A stretch of DNA of 64,000 nucleotides from Nitrososphaerota archaeon. GTDB lineage: Archaea > Thermoproteota > Nitrososphaeria > Nitrososphaerales > UBA183. This document shows, in pieces, positions 51,277 to 60,622 of this stretch. The position numbers were made by a program, and so were the translations under genes. The number at the start of each line of letters is the position of its first letter. Positions within the stretch are counted from its first letter, which is position 1. The notes beneath the pieces are model-generated. The model had not been told where the DNA came from. It searched no databases and saw only the letters and a list, made by a program, of their open reading frames with translations. The stretch lies in contig JAPCJR010000003.1 of NCBI GenBank assembly GCA_027886865.1, positions 67,300 through 131,299 on the forward strand, given 5' to 3'.

Positions 51277-51543
51277 ATGACAAAAGAAGAAAAACAAGAG
51301 GAAGAAAGGGTCACCTTCTACACAAACCCGACGGTAATCCGGCACCTCAAGATTCACGGTATTCCGAAGAGCCGATTGGCGTTCAAAGAGATGGTCGCAT
51401 CCGGGACCTCAGAGAAGCTCGACGGGGCGAAGGGCACCGCGCTCATAACCAGCCTGGGGCAGATAACCTTCAGGGATCACACTCAGCAGATCAACATAAT
51501 GGACAAGATGAACGGGAAGACCATATCGACGATTCCAAAGTAG
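51277..51543 (+). CDS. Small hypothetical protein upstream of tfb
   Basis: An 88-residue, charged protein with no Cys, signal or membrane helix. It begins with a very polar K/E-rich run (T-K-E-E-K-Q-E-E-E-R) then T-F-Y-T-N-P-T-V-I-R-H-L and ends with M-N-G-K-T-I-S-T-I-P-K. ATG 51277 is chosen because CTTTTATAGC lies about 27-35 bases upstream (51242-51251); the longer upstream frame overlaps that promoter. The family is unknown to me. Confidence 0.68.
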   Translation: MTKEEKQEEERVTFYTNPTVIRHLKIHGIPKSRLAFKEMVASGTSEKLDGAKGTALITSLGQITFRDHTQQINIMDKMNGKTISTIPK

Positions 51544-51684
51544 TCGCAGTAAGGGTAAAAACTGTGGAATTCGTGCTCCGGCGGGGGGTGTCACGGGGCG
51601 CGCGATATGCGTCGATTGGCCAAAAAGAGACGCGCTTATATACAACCTCCAAGACAGTCAGTTTCCCGGAGTTTTTGAGTCATC

Positions 51685-52629
51685 GTGTCGAACGCCTATA
51701 GGATAGATTCTGCGAGAGAAACGAAGATTGAGAGGGCGCCAGACAGGTGTCCACGCTGCGGACGCGCCTCCATGAGGAACGATTCCTCGCGTGGAGAGGT
51801 ATATTGCAGCAAGTGCGGTTTTGTAGTCAGAGAGAAGACGGTAGAGACTGGACCAGAATGGAGGTCCTTCTCAAATGAAGAAAAGGACGAGCGGAGCAGG
51901 ACGGGACTCCCGACATCCATCGCCATGCACGACATGGGACTTGCGACGACGATAGGCGGAGAGAACAGGGATGCCGCAGGCAAGTCTCTGAGCGGGTCCA
52001 TGAAGTCGAGCATGGAGCGAATGAGGACTTGGGACAGGAGAAGCCAGGTCCATGAGTCCGCTGACAGGAACCTAAGACAAGCGTTCAGTGAGCTCAGAAG
52101 GCTCTCCGAGAAGTTATCAGTCTCGGAATCGGTCACCGAGAAGGCTGCTTACATCTACCGCAAGGCACTGGAGAGGAGTCTGGTCAGGGGAAGGTCCATC
52201 ACGATGATCCTAGCGGCGTCGCTCTACGCGGCCTGCAGGGACAGGGATGTGCCGAGGACTCTGAAGGATGTAGCGGCAGCGAGTAACGTGAAGAAGAAGG
52301 ACATCGCAAGGTCATACAGGCTGCTGGTAAAGGAGATGGACATGAAGATGCCCGTCGTCAACCCTGCGAAGTGCGTCACAAAGATAGCCTCGAAGGCTAA
52401 TGTTAGCGAGAAGACGCAGAGGCGGGCGCTCCAGATTCTGCTAAAGGCCGAGGAGGCCCGGGTCTCGGCGGGGAAGGACCCGATGGGGCTCTCTGCATCT
52501 GCTATCTACGTGGCGTGCACCCTCGAAGGCGAGAACATCACCCAGCGCGATATTGCCGAAGCAGCGGGTGTGACTGAGGTCACGATTAGGAACCGCTACA
52601 AGGGCCTTAGGTCCGCTCTCGGAATCTGA
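51685..52629 (+). CDS. tfb: Transcription initiation factor B (TFB)
   Basis: Archaeal TFIIB, which joins TBP at the TATA/BRE to recruit RNA polymerase. The 314-residue protein has a zinc ribbon with C22, C25, C41 and C44, a B-finger/linker (F-S-N-E-E-K-D-E-R-S-R-T-G), and two cyclin repeats ending in an HTH-like segment V-T-E-V-T-I-R-N-R-Y-K. The start is GTG at 51685. A strong CGCTTATATAC box at 51635-51645 lies 40 bases upstream, so the mRNA probably has a short leader. Confidence 0.96.
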   Translation: MSNAYRIDSARETKIERAPDRCPRCGRASMRNDSSRGEVYCSKCGFVVREKTVETGPEWRSFSNEEKDERSRTGLPTSIAMHDMGLATTIGGENRDAAGKSLSGSMKSSMERMRTWDRRSQVHESADRNLRQAFSELRRLSEKLSVSESVTEKAAYIYRKALERSLVRGRSITMILAASLYAACRDRDVPRTLKDVAAASNVKKKDIARSYRLLVKEMDMKMPVVNPAKCVTKIASKANVSEKTQRRALQILLKAEEARVSAGKDPMGLSASAIYVACTLEGENITQRDIAEAAGVTEVTIRNRYKGLRSALGI

Positions 52630-52811
52630 GCTCAAACTAAGGGAGTCGTCGGGGCGCCCCGATAATTCGAGTCTCAACGGGTAACGAGTCCGTCACGCCC
52701 ATACGTCTAATCGCCACGCTAGCGAGGGAATCGCTGCCTAGAGGGTGGATGCGGCACGCTTCCCGTGTTGCACGCGCAAAACATAAATTCGAATTGCTAT
52801 CATAGGACTCC

Positions 52812-52934
52812 GTGCCCAAGAAAGCGAAGAAGGACGAGCCTGAGGCTGTCCTAGATATCTACGAGCGCTGGCTCAGGAAGCAGCCGGTGAAGGATGTCAA
52901 GGCCAGACCGGGCTTCATAAGCGGCGAAGAATAG
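52812..52934 (+). CDS. Small basic/acidic protein of 40 residues (candidate)
   Basis: In the 381-base gap between tfb and cdc48 (52630-53010) a GTG-started frame at 52812 ends with TAG at 52932-52934. Its sequence starts with a K-rich P-K-K-A-K-K-D-E run, has V-L-D-I-Y-E-R-W-L-R-K-Q in the middle and ends G-F-I-S-G-E-E. A TATA-like CATAAATTC at 52782-52790 lies about 25 bases before the GTG. Nothing else coding was seen in the gap; 52630-52780 looks featureless. Confidence 0.55.
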   Translation: MPKKAKKDEPEAVLDIYERWLRKQPVKDVKARPGFISGEE

Positions 52935-53010
52935 CACCAGCCGTTTCCGCCTGATATTTTCCTTTCGAAGCGTTTGGCCTGTTGTCGCCGGACGCTGATG
53001 TCGTTCTTCT

Positions 53011-55176
53011 CTATCTGTACGGGACTGCGACTTTGTGCATCGGGTTGTTGTCCTTGGATGCCCTTACCTTCTTGGCCGCCTCTTGGAAGTTCTCGTAGGT
53101 CACTATGGGCTCTCCGATGTGCTTCTTCGCGTCCTCGGGCTTTGGATACTTGGCGACGTAGGCTTGGAGCACAATTGAGACGGCTGTGTTCACCATCGAC
53201 GTCAGGTCGGCCCCGCTGAATCCCTCGGTCAGGTCGACCAGGTGATCGGCGTCGACGTCCTTCGAGATCGGCTTCCCCTTCAGTTGTATTGACAATATCT
53301 GCCTCCTCGAATCCTTGTCGGGGAGCGGTATCGCGATGATCTTGTCGAACCTTCCGGGCCTCACGAGTGCGGGGTCAATCATGTCGACCCTGTTGGTCGC
53401 GGCCAGAACGACAACCCCTTGAAGCGACTGTATCCCGTCCAACTCAGTGAGCAGCTGGCTGACGACCCTCTCGGTCACATTCCCATCTCCCCCCATCCCT
53501 CTGGTCGGGGCCACCGCGTCGATCTCATCGAAGAAGATTATGCACGGAGCGGCCTGCCTCGCCCTTCTGAAGACCTCCCGCATCCCCCTCTCCGACTCGC
53601 CCACCCACTTGCTCAGGAGCTCAGGGCCCCTGACGCTTATGAAGTTGGCTTCGCTCTCAGTCGCTACGGCCTTTGCAAGCATTGTCTTTCCGGTGCCGGA
53701 CGGCCCAAACAGCAGGACCCCTTTGGGCATGTTGTAGCCTATCGCTTTGTAGAGGTCGGGGAACTTGAGCGGCCATTCCACCGCTTCCTGGAGTTCCTTC
53801 TTGACGCTCTCGAGACCGCCTATCTCAGACCACTTTACATCAGGTGTCTCAAGGTATACTTCCCGCATGGCCGACGGGACTATCTCTTTGAGGGCGTTGT
53901 CGAAGTCTGCCCCGGTCACGATCAGCTTGTCCAGAGTCTCCGGGCTCAGCCTCTCCTCTTCCAGCTTGAGGTCTGGCAGCAGCCTCCTCAACGTCTTCAT
54001 GGCGGCCTCCTTGCAGAGGTACTCGAGGTCGGCGCCGACGAATCCGTGCGAGACTGCGGCTAGCTTCTCGAGGTCGACATCCTGCAAAAGCGGCATGTGA
54101 CGCGTGTGAATCTGAAGTATCTCGAAGCGCCCTTTCTTGTCTGGCACTTTAATCTCTATTTCGCGGTCGAACCTGCCCGGCCGCCTCAATGCTGGGTCCA
54201 GCGCGTTGGGCCGGTTGGTGGCCGCTATGACTATGACCTTCCCTCTTCCCTCTAGTCCGTCCATCAAGGAGAGCAACTGGCTGACGACCCTCCGCTCCAC
54301 CTCTCCGGTCACCTCTTCTCGCTTGGGCGCGATCGAGTCTATCTCGTCGATGAATATGATCGTCGGGGCCTTCTCCTTCGCTTCCTTGAAGATCTCCCTG
54401 AGCCTGGCCTCCGACTCGCCGTAGAACTTGCTCATGATCTCCGGACCCCCTATCGGGATGAAGTGGGCGCTACTCTCGTTCGCGACTGCCTTGGCGAGCA
54501 GCGTCTTTCCGGTCCCTGGAGGACCAAACAGGAGCACACCCTTGGGAGCTTCCACTCCGAGCTTCTCGAAGAGCTCGGGATGCCTCAGCGGGAGCTCGAT
54601 GGTCTCCCTGACCTTCCTGATCTCGTCCTTGATCCCGCCGATGTCCTCGTAGGCGACCTGCGAAACCCCTCTTGTTGTCTCGCGCTTCTCTGAGATGACG
54701 AACGCCGTCCTCTGCGTGATCAGGGCGGCCTCGACCGACGGGCTTATCCCGACGACCTGGAATGTCAACCTGCCTCCGAAGTAAGGAACCATGACGTTGT
54801 CGCCCTTGGTGACCGGGATGCTTTCCAACGCGTCCGCCAGATACCTCTCATCGATGGGCGGTACGGCCTCGAGCGGGGCCACCACGACCTTGTCCGCAGG
54901 TGGGGCCTTTATCATCTTGACCACGACGACGTCGCCTATGGCTATTCCCGCGTTGTTCCGGATGAGACCGTCGATCCGTATCACCCCTCTGCCCTCGTCA
55001 GACGGATAAAGCGGGAGACACTTGGCGACGGTGCGCCTCTTCCCGTTGATCTCGACCACGTCACCCGTAGAAGCGTCCAGCGTGTCCATCGCATCGTAGT
55101 CCATCCTCGCGACACCCCTACCGACGTCGCGAGTGTATGCTTCGAGGACTTTAAGCTGGACCTGCTGCTGGCTCAA
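53011..55176 (-). CDS. cdc48: Cdc48/VCP-type AAA ATPase
   Basis: A 721-residue unfoldase that removes ubiquitin-like or other marked proteins in archaea and eukaryotes. The N-domain (double-psi barrel type) covers about 1-170. D1 has Walker A G-P-P-G-T-G-K-T at about 218-225 and F-I-D-E-I-D; D2 has G-P-S-G-T-G-K-T at about 490 and F-F-D-E-I-D. Linker and SRH segments ([11 protein letters not shown]) are intact. TATA-like CGATATATATG (55201-55211) sits about 25 bases before the ATG, consistent with strong leaderless expression. Confidence 0.97.
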   Translation of the reverse strand: MSQQQVQLKVLEAYTRDVGRGVARMDYDAMDTLDASTGDVVEINGKRRTVAKCLPLYPSDEGRGVIRIDGLIRNNAGIAIGDVVVVKMIKAPPADKVVVAPLEAVPPIDERYLADALESIPVTKGDNVMVPYFGGRLTFQVVGISPSVEAALITQRTAFVISEKRETTRGVSQVAYEDIGGIKDEIRKVRETIELPLRHPELFEKLGVEAPKGVLLFGPPGTGKTLLAKAVANESSAHFIPIGGPEIMSKFYGESEARLREIFKEAKEKAPTIIFIDEIDSIAPKREEVTGEVERRVVSQLLSLMDGLEGRGKVIVIAATNRPNALDPALRRPGRFDREIEIKVPDKKGRFEILQIHTRHMPLLQDVDLEKLAAVSHGFVGADLEYLCKEAAMKTLRRLLPDLKLEEERLSPETLDKLIVTGADFDNALKEIVPSAMREVYLETPDVKWSEIGGLESVKKELQEAVEWPLKFPDLYKAIGYNMPKGVLLFGPSGTGKTMLAKAVATESEANFISVRGPELLSKWVGESERGMREVFRRARQAAPCIIFFDEIDAVAPTRGMGGDGNVTERVVSQLLTELDGIQSLQGVVVLAATNRVDMIDPALVRPGRFDKIIAIPLPDKDSRRQILSIQLKGKPISKDVDADHLVDLTEGFSGADLTSMVNTAVSIVLQAYVAKYPKPEDAKKHIGEPIVTYENFQEAAKKVRASKDNNPMHKVAVPYR

Positions 55177-55274
55177 TCAATATCACGACTACATGACCTC
55201 GATATATATGCCCCCTTATAGCTTAGAGCATCCGTCGCCCGGTGCAGACGGCCTCAGAAAGGGGTCGCCGACCC

Positions 55275-56324
55275 TCAATCGACCTGGACGGGCTTGTCAT
55301 CGTACTCGACCTCGAACGTGTCATCCCCTGCCCTCTTCACGGAGGTCAGCATGGGTATCTCGAGTGAGGTCTCCTGCCTCGTCATCACCGGAAAACCGTG
55401 GACTTCGTTGATGTACTTCATCTCGTGATTCCCAGTTGCGAACTTGACGTGCCTGCGCAGTCTCTCCCTGTTGTATTCGTTCGCAGTTTTCAGGGCTCCC
55501 AGGATGTTCGACTCCATCAGGCGTCTGAACTCCGGGTCGATTTCAATCGCGACGCTGTTCCTTCCCGCCGCCACCGCCGCGAGCGTGGTCATCCCGGTCC
55601 CGCCGAACGGGTCCACGACCATGTCGCCGCGCACGGAGAACATGGACACGAGCCGGCATGCCAGTTCGAAGGGGTACGCCGCGCTGCGTTCCCTCGGCCC
55701 CTCTCCCTTCATGTCCTGTCTGTCGCCCTTGAGGTCATCCCAGATGTCAGAGAACCAGCGGTTCCGTTCTTCCCAGAAGAATGCGCTCCTTCGCCGGTTC
55801 TCCTGTTTCGCCACGTCCAAGAACTCCCGCTTGTCTCCCTTCCTGAACAGCATGACATACTCGTGCTCCTGGGTGACGTAGGCCCCGGGAGGGAGCATCC
55901 CCGAACCCATGAACTTGTTGGGCTTGTTCGAATGTTTCCGCCACAGTATCTCGGGCAGGGCGTGATATCCGAGTCCGAGCAGAGACGCGCTCACCCTCGA
56001 GTGGTTCGGATACAGTCTGAAGGAACCTCCGACGGTGCGGGTCGCGTCGCCGATATTGACGCAGACAGCCCCGCCTCTCTTCATCCTGGAATCCAGCGCC
56101 TTCCAGACCTTGTCCAGATTCCGGTGCATCGCCTCGTAGGCGGCGTCACCATCGGCGCGGTCTAACATCGCACGAATCTTGGGGTCGAGCCTTCCGAAGA
56201 GATCGTCCCACATCTCGATCATGGGATACGGAGGCGAAGTGACGACGAGGTCCACCGAGCCCTTCCTGAGGTCGCCAAGTGACGTCGCCGAGTCTCCGTA
56301 GATGACCCTGTGAGTTGTCCTCAT
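55275..56324 (-). CDS. Orphan DNA methyltransferase, beta-group (N4-cytosine or N6-adenine)
   Basis: A 349-residue methylase without a restriction partner nearby. Catalytic motif IV T-S-P-P-Y-P is near the N-terminus (about 29-34) and the SAM-binding motif I D-P-F-G-G-T-G-M-T-T is at about 240-249, an order of the beta group; T/S-P-P-Y is most common in N4-cytosine methylases, which include CTAG-type enzymes of some archaea. A small C-terminal extension follows motif X. The ATG at 56324 starts the protein cleanly. The recognition sequence cannot be read from sequence. Confidence 0.83.
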   Translation of the reverse strand: MRTTHRVIYGDSATSLGDLRKGSVDLVVTSPPYPMIEMWDDLFGRLDPKIRAMLDRADGDAAYEAMHRNLDKVWKALDSRMKRGGAVCVNIGDATRTVGGSFRLYPNHSRVSASLLGLGYHALPEILWRKHSNKPNKFMGSGMLPPGAYVTQEHEYVMLFRKGDKREFLDVAKQENRRRSAFFWEERNRWFSDIWDDLKGDRQDMKGEGPRERSAAYPFELACRLVSMFSVRGDMVVDPFGGTGMTTLAAVAAGRNSVAIEIDPEFRRLMESNILGALKTANEYNRERLRRHVKFATGNHEMKYINEVHGFPVMTRQETSLEIPMLTSVKRAGDDTFEVEYDDKPVQVD

Positions 56325-56391
56325 CTAATCCCTCTCACGAGAGACTCTGCTCAGATTGCGTCAGCTAATAATGGTGCTATCCGTCGCCTGC

Positions 56392-57105
56392 TCACTGCAC
56401 CGTAACATACAGGAAGGCGAGGGCGCCCCATTCGTCCGCCGCTACGAACGTGTACACGCCAGGATTGAGAGAGTGAGTTTGGTCGAGCCCCGCGTAGGTC
56501 CCGGTCACCGTCACTACTGAGGTCATCGATGTCGGCGAAGCACCCGAGCCTGGCTGAATGGTCGCCGTGTCACTCTGGGGTTGGAACACATACCCGGTCA
56601 CGAGCCTGATGAACATCGGACACGCCGTGATCGGGAATATCTGCAGTTGACTCCCCTGGGACACGTTCTGCGCCGCGTAGTATCCTTGGTAGACAGCGAT
56701 CCCAAACGGCTGTACGTTGGTATTGGGACAGGAGCTGAGGGCAGCCTGAATCTGCCATCCGCTCGACTCTGTCACGTTGTTGACGATGGAGAGCGTGTTG
56801 TACTCGCTGACGTTGACGGCTATGGCCCCCGTCGTTGTGATGGTGGTCGAATTGATTGAGAGTCGGAGCTGAAGACCATCTCGGGAGTTCGCGTAGGTGC
56901 TCTGCTGGCCCGACGTACTGGTGCCGGTTGTCGTCCCGGTCGAAGAAGAGTCGGTGGATGTCGTCAATGAGGAGGTGGCCGTAGACCCGGGGGCGGAGCT
57001 CGTCGTGGAGACGCTCGTGCTCTGGGGGCCCGCCGGCACTATCAACGCAAGTCCAAGGGCGAGCGCCACGACCGCTATGGTCCCAACCGTCTGCCACGTG
57101 TTCAT
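56392..57105 (-). CDS. Secreted or membrane-anchored Ser/Thr-rich surface protein
   Basis: A 237-residue protein. It starts with a hydrophobic segment (about 8-24, VGTIAVVALALGLALIVPAG) that could be a signal anchor, followed by a Ser/Thr-rich glycosylation-type stretch (about 29-72) and a beta-rich C-terminal domain with several N-x-S/T sites and two Cys in a spaced pair (C-P-N-T and A-C-P-M). The family is not recognised. ATG 57105 has AATATTAATCC about 30-40 bases upstream. Confidence 0.75.
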   Translation of the reverse strand: MNTWQTVGTIAVVALALGLALIVPAGPQSTSVSTTSSAPGSTATSSLTTSTDSSSTGTTTGTSTSGQQSTYANSRDGLQLRLSINSTTITTTGAIAVNVSEYNTLSIVNNVTESSGWQIQAALSSCPNTNVQPFGIAVYQGYYAAQNVSQGSQLQIFPITACPMFIRLVTGYVFQPQSDTATIQPGSGASPTSMTSVVTVTGTYAGLDQTHSLNPGVYTFVAADEWGALAFLYVTVQ

Positions 57106-57173
57106 CCTGACTCGGATTCAGCAAGGTCGCCCGGCAATATTAATCCTAACAGCACGAACACTTCACACGGACC

Positions 57174-57196
57174 GCTGTTCACGCATGTAGAACAGC
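57174..57196. terminator. Hairpin at the end of the SDR gene
   Basis: GCTGTTC (57174-57180) and GAACAGC (57190-57196) form a perfect 7-bp stem with a 9-base loop, directly abutting the stop codon of the leftward SDR gene (57197). A terminator or mRNA 3'-end hairpin is likely; no T-run follows. Confidence 0.4.
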
Positions 57197-58003
57197 CTAT
57201 GCGTCGAGCTTCCAGTGCTTCCTGAACGAAGACTCGAAACTGGATGCAGGCATGAACTTCTTCAGGGTGACATACCTCTTCTCCCTGCCGACGATGTACT
57301 CCAGTCTAGGCGAACGATCCTCCACTATCTTGAGGATGGTCTCGGCGACTCGGGATGGGTCCGGACCGGTTTCGAAATCATGGAGCAGCTGGGCCTCTGC
57401 CCTCTCTCGCATCCCATCGTAGTCGTGTATCTTCGCTGCGGCGGCCCTCCTCTGATTCGGCAAGTTGGTCCTGAAGAACCCTGGCTCGACCACTGACACA
57501 CTGATGTTCAGGGAGCTGACCTCGTGGCGGAGCGCGTCAGAGTACGCTAGGAGGGCTGCCTTCCCCGCGGCGTAGTATCCCTCGAACGGCGCGGGCATCT
57601 TGGCCGCTATAGAGCCGATGTTGATTATCTTGCCGCCCTTCTGCCGCCTCATTATGGGGAGCACGACCTTGGTCACCCTCACGGCGCCGAAGAAGTTCGT
57701 CTCGAAGTGCGCCTTTGCCTCCTCGATCGAGGTCTCCTCTGCTCCCCCGGTGAGCGCCGTACCTGCGTTGTTTACGAGCACATCTATGCGTCCCTCTCGG
57801 CCGAGGAGCGTCCCGACGCAGGCCTCCACTGATGCGTCCGAATCGACGTCGAGCGTCAGCATCCATACCTTCCCGTCGCTCTCGGACTGCGGTCTCCTGC
57901 TCGTTCCGTAGACCTTGTAGCCACGTCCCGCGAGCAACGCCCTCGCGCTCTTCCCGAATCCCGAGGATGCTCCAGTGATCAGGACGACCTTCTCTTCTGA
58001 CAT
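57197..58003 (-). CDS. Short-chain dehydrogenase/reductase (SDR)
   Basis: A 268-residue NAD(P)-dependent oxidoreductase. Cofactor site V-L-I-T-G-A-S-S-G-F-G (about 7-17), N-N-A-G about 80-83, active-site Ser in N-I-G-S-I-A-A and Y-Y-A-A-G-K motif (YxxxK variant Y-A-A-G-K). I chose ATG 58003 since a GGTTAAGAC box lies about 25-33 bases upstream; the longer frame has a low-complexity Arg-rich start. The substrate is unknown; the classic fold suits alcohols or keto compounds. Confidence 0.9.
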   Translation of the reverse strand: MSEEKVVLITGASSGFGKSARALLAGRGYKVYGTSRRPQSESDGKVWMLTLDVDSDASVEACVGTLLGREGRIDVLVNNAGTALTGGAEETSIEEAKAHFETNFFGAVRVTKVVLPIMRRQKGGKIINIGSIAAKMPAPFEGYYAAGKAALLAYSDALRHEVSSLNISVSVVEPGFFRTNLPNQRRAAAAKIHDYDGMRERAEAQLLHDFETGPDPSRVAETILKIVEDRSPRLEYIVGREKRYVTLKKFMPASSFESSFRKHWKLDA

Positions 58004-58028
58004 CAGGGAAGAAAGTGGAGACTGCGTC

Positions 58029-59054
58029 TTAACCTTTTGAGCCCTTCTTCTTCGACTGAGGAGCATCGGTGAACTGGTACGTCGGCAGGGATAGGTCGGA
58101 GATGTCCACGAAGGTCTTGGCTATCCTCTCGACCATGCTGAGCAGGTCTACGATGAGCCCGGTCGACACGCCCCTCGTCTCCGTTATCCTCCGCAGAGAG
58201 TCGTCCACGCGCCGCTTCATGACGTCGATCTCGAGGTAGCCGCTCCGGCTTCGTCCCTGTTTCCGTTCGAGGAACGTCCTGACAGACAGCTCCTCCATGT
58301 CTTCGAGCACCCTGAAGACTTCGGAGATCTCTGTTGCGGGTGCCCCTGAGGGCGGCTCTGTCGCGGCGCGTTTCGAGAACTCTGCGATGGTGTCGCCGAG
58401 CCCTTCCAAGAAGCTGGCGAGTACCCTGTAGTCGAGGCACTCCACCGGGGTGAGGCCGTATCTCTGCGCGAGCTCGGGGTCGATGGTGGCCGTCCTGATA
58501 GCGCGCACCAGCAGAAAGTAGAGCCGGTCCACTTCGTCGTCCCTTTCGGCGATTAGGGCCATGACCTTCGAGTCCTCTTCGCGCAGTGCCTCCCTCGCGT
58601 CCTTCAGCATCCCCCGGGTCAGGTTCCCCATCCTCCTCACGATCTTCTCAGGGTCCAGCGTCGAAGGCTCTGGCAGGAAGTGAAGGGTCAGGCTCTTCGA
58701 GTCTTCGTCCATGATCTCGAGCCCCACCAACCTGCGCGTCATCCCCTTGATCCTCTCCCTGTCCTCCCGGCCTATGGTCTGCTTCCCCTCTACCCTTATC
58801 ACGTTGCTGCCGATGAGATAAGCTCCCGTCAGGTCGTTTACCACATACGAAATGTCCTCCCTGGGATACTCTATGACCGTCGTCTTCGCCGGCTGCCCTT
58901 CGGGACCTACGGGGCTCACCATCAGCCTGCCTGGGGATATCTCCTCCACGAGCACCGATGCGCCGCGGGCCACCTTGTTCCTTCGCGCCCACTCTTTGGG
59001 CAAGGAGATCAACACCGTACCACCGCCCATCTCGAGCACCTTCCTCGTGTCCAT
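58029..59054 (-). CDS. AbrB-type DNA-binding domain fused to PhoU domain
   Basis: A 341-residue protein. The N-terminal segment G-G-G-T-V-L-I-S-L-P-K-E-W-A-R-R-N-K-V is a SpoVT/AbrB-like swapped-hairpin DNA-binding domain. The rest matches PhoU: helical bundles with D-R-L-Y-F-L-L-V-R-A-I and R-R-V-D-D-S-L-R-R-I-T-E-T. Archaeal members are phosphate-response regulators. The ATG at 59054 is almost touching a TA-rich palindrome (59058-59077), the likely autoregulatory operator. A TATA box (TTATTTATAG, 59076-59085) lies 25 bases upstream. Confidence 0.88.
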   Translation of the reverse strand: MDTRKVLEMGGGTVLISLPKEWARRNKVARGASVLVEEISPGRLMVSPVGPEGQPAKTTVIEYPREDISYVVNDLTGAYLIGSNVIRVEGKQTIGREDRERIKGMTRRLVGLEIMDEDSKSLTLHFLPEPSTLDPEKIVRRMGNLTRGMLKDAREALREEDSKVMALIAERDDEVDRLYFLLVRAIRTATIDPELAQRYGLTPVECLDYRVLASFLEGLGDTIAEFSKRAATEPPSGAPATEISEVFRVLEDMEELSVRTFLERKQGRSRSGYLEIDVMKRRVDDSLRRITETRGVSTGLIVDLLSMVERIAKTFVDISDLSLPTYQFTDAPQSKKKGSKG

Positions 59055-59057
59055 GGA

Positions 59058-59077
59058 AATATAGAGTTCTCTATATT
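59058..59077. promoter_or_regulatory. Palindromic operator candidate at the AbrB-PhoU gene
   Basis: AATATAGAG and CTCTATATT (59058-59066 and 59069-59077) form a perfect 9-bp inverted repeat with a 2-bp centre, four bases upstream of the PhoU-family start codon. A TATAGAG-type palindrome also occurs at 63272-63289. Confidence 0.5.
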
Positions 59078-59265
59078 ATTTATAGGTTATCTTGATATGC
59101 CCTTAGGGCCGCGTTCTCTCCGTTATCTGGAACAATGGTGAGCGCCACGAATATCGATGTCTTTCTGCGACGTAATTCACCAACGCAAATAATGAACGCG
59201 ATGGGGAAAGGTGTCGCGGCCCGGGTCGGGAAATCGACCGGAACTAACTAGAGAGAAAGAGCTAC

Positions 59266-60543
59266 ATGAGCAAACGAGACCCACTCAAGGAAATACAATT
59301 CACGCGCGGCAGGGAGCTAGATGGCAAGAGGATAGTCCTCGGAGTGACAGGAAGCGTCGCCTCCGTGGAGACGCCACAACTGGCGCGCGACCTGATCAGG
59401 CACGGGGCCGACGTCGTGGCGGTGATGACGCCCTCGGCCGAAAAATTGATCCGCGCCGACCTCCTGGAGTGGGCCACGGGGAACCCGGTCATCCGTGAAC
59501 TTACCGGGAAGACCGAACACGTGAGGCTGATCGGCGAGTCTCCTGAACAAGCTGACCTCCTGCTCGTCGCGCCCTGTACGGCCAACACCATCTCGAAGAT
59601 CGCCCTTGGGATAGACGACACGCCGGTGACGACCTTCGCTTCGATGGCCATCGGGAACGGCGTGCCCGTGCTCGTCTGTCCCGCTGCGCACGAGCCAATG
59701 TACCGGAACAGGGCCGTGGCGGAGAACATCAGGCGGCTGAAGGAGATGGGCGTCGAGGTCGTTGAGCCAAGAATCGAAGAGGGAAAAGCGAAGATCGCCG
59801 ATAGAGAGACTATAGTCATGGCGGTCTTGAGGCTGCTAGAAAAGAGGGATTTGGAGGGACGCAACATCCTAGTGTCAGGAGGTCCAAGCGCGGAGTTTAT
59901 CGACCCAGTGAGGGTCATAACAAACCTGAGTTCGGGGAAGACGGGGGTGGACATCGCGACCGAGGCGTGGAGACGAGGCGCATCTGTCTCGTACGTCTAT
60001 GGAGGAAGTCTTGCTCCCCCTGCCCTCATAAGGTCGCGCAGGATAGTCACGACCGAGGAGATGTCTGAGGCGGTCCTGAGCGAGCTGAGTTCTAGGCGAT
60101 TCGATGTGTTCATCTCCGCTGCCGCACCCGCGGACTTCACGCCGCTCAAGAGCGCGGCAAGCAAGATCTCGACCAAGCTCGGCAACATATCGCTCGAATT
60201 GAAGCCGACGCGCAAGATTGTCCGAGAGGTGAGGAGCGGATGGCCGGAGCTCTTTGTCGTTGCCTTCAAGGCCGAGACGGTGCGTTCCCTGAAGGAGCTT
60301 GAGAGGATAGCGAAGGCATACCTGGTTGACTCGAAGGCAGACATGGTCGTCGCCAACAGCGTCTCAGGTGGGGCTGCGTTCGGCTCGGACTACAATGAAC
60401 TCCTGGTCGTGACCAAGCGGAAAACGATCCACTTCGCGAGAGACCTAAAGACCAACCTCGCCCGGAGGCTGCTCGACGAGATCGCCAAGGAGATCGGAAG
60501 CAAGAGGAAGTACGCCGTGAAGTCATCCTCGAAGGCCGGCTGA
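59266..60543 (+). CDS. coaBC: Bifunctional phosphopantothenoylcysteine decarboxylase/ligase
   Basis: Two CoA steps in one 425-residue protein. The N-terminal flavodoxin-like CoaC domain starts V-L-G-V-T-G-S-V-A-S-V and holds the P-C-T-A-N-T-I-S-K-I-A region; the usual PAMHxxMY reads P-A-A-H-E-P-M-Y. The CoaB domain follows at about 195 with N-I-L-V-S-G-G-P-S-A-E-F-I-D, N-L-S-S-G-K, I-S-A-A-A-P-A-D-F and a final V-V-A-N-S-V-S-G-G. ATG 59266. The 211-base gap upstream holds the PhoU operator and a weak 38-codon frame I did not accept. Confidence 0.93.
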   Translation: MSKRDPLKEIQFTRGRELDGKRIVLGVTGSVASVETPQLARDLIRHGADVVAVMTPSAEKLIRADLLEWATGNPVIRELTGKTEHVRLIGESPEQADLLLVAPCTANTISKIALGIDDTPVTTFASMAIGNGVPVLVCPAAHEPMYRNRAVAENIRRLKEMGVEVVEPRIEEGKAKIADRETIVMAVLRLLEKRDLEGRNILVSGGPSAEFIDPVRVITNLSSGKTGVDIATEAWRRGASVSYVYGGSLAPPALIRSRRIVTTEEMSEAVLSELSSRRFDVFISAAAPADFTPLKSAASKISTKLGNISLELKPTRKIVREVRSGWPELFVVAFKAETVRSLKELERIAKAYLVDSKADMVVANSVSGGAAFGSDYNELLVVTKRKTIHFARDLKTNLARRLLDEIAKEIGSKRKYAVKSSSKAG

Positions 60544-60622
60544 TTAGCTAAGCGCCGCGGTCTGCTAGCACGAATGATTCCCTCGAGCCTCTTGGGCCCG
60601 CGGCGACGAACCTTACCTGCAG

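Noticed and set aside
59135..59251. 38-codon rightward frame upstream of coaBC
   Set aside because: The only nearby AT-rich elements point to a longer leader, and the sequence is not protein-like.
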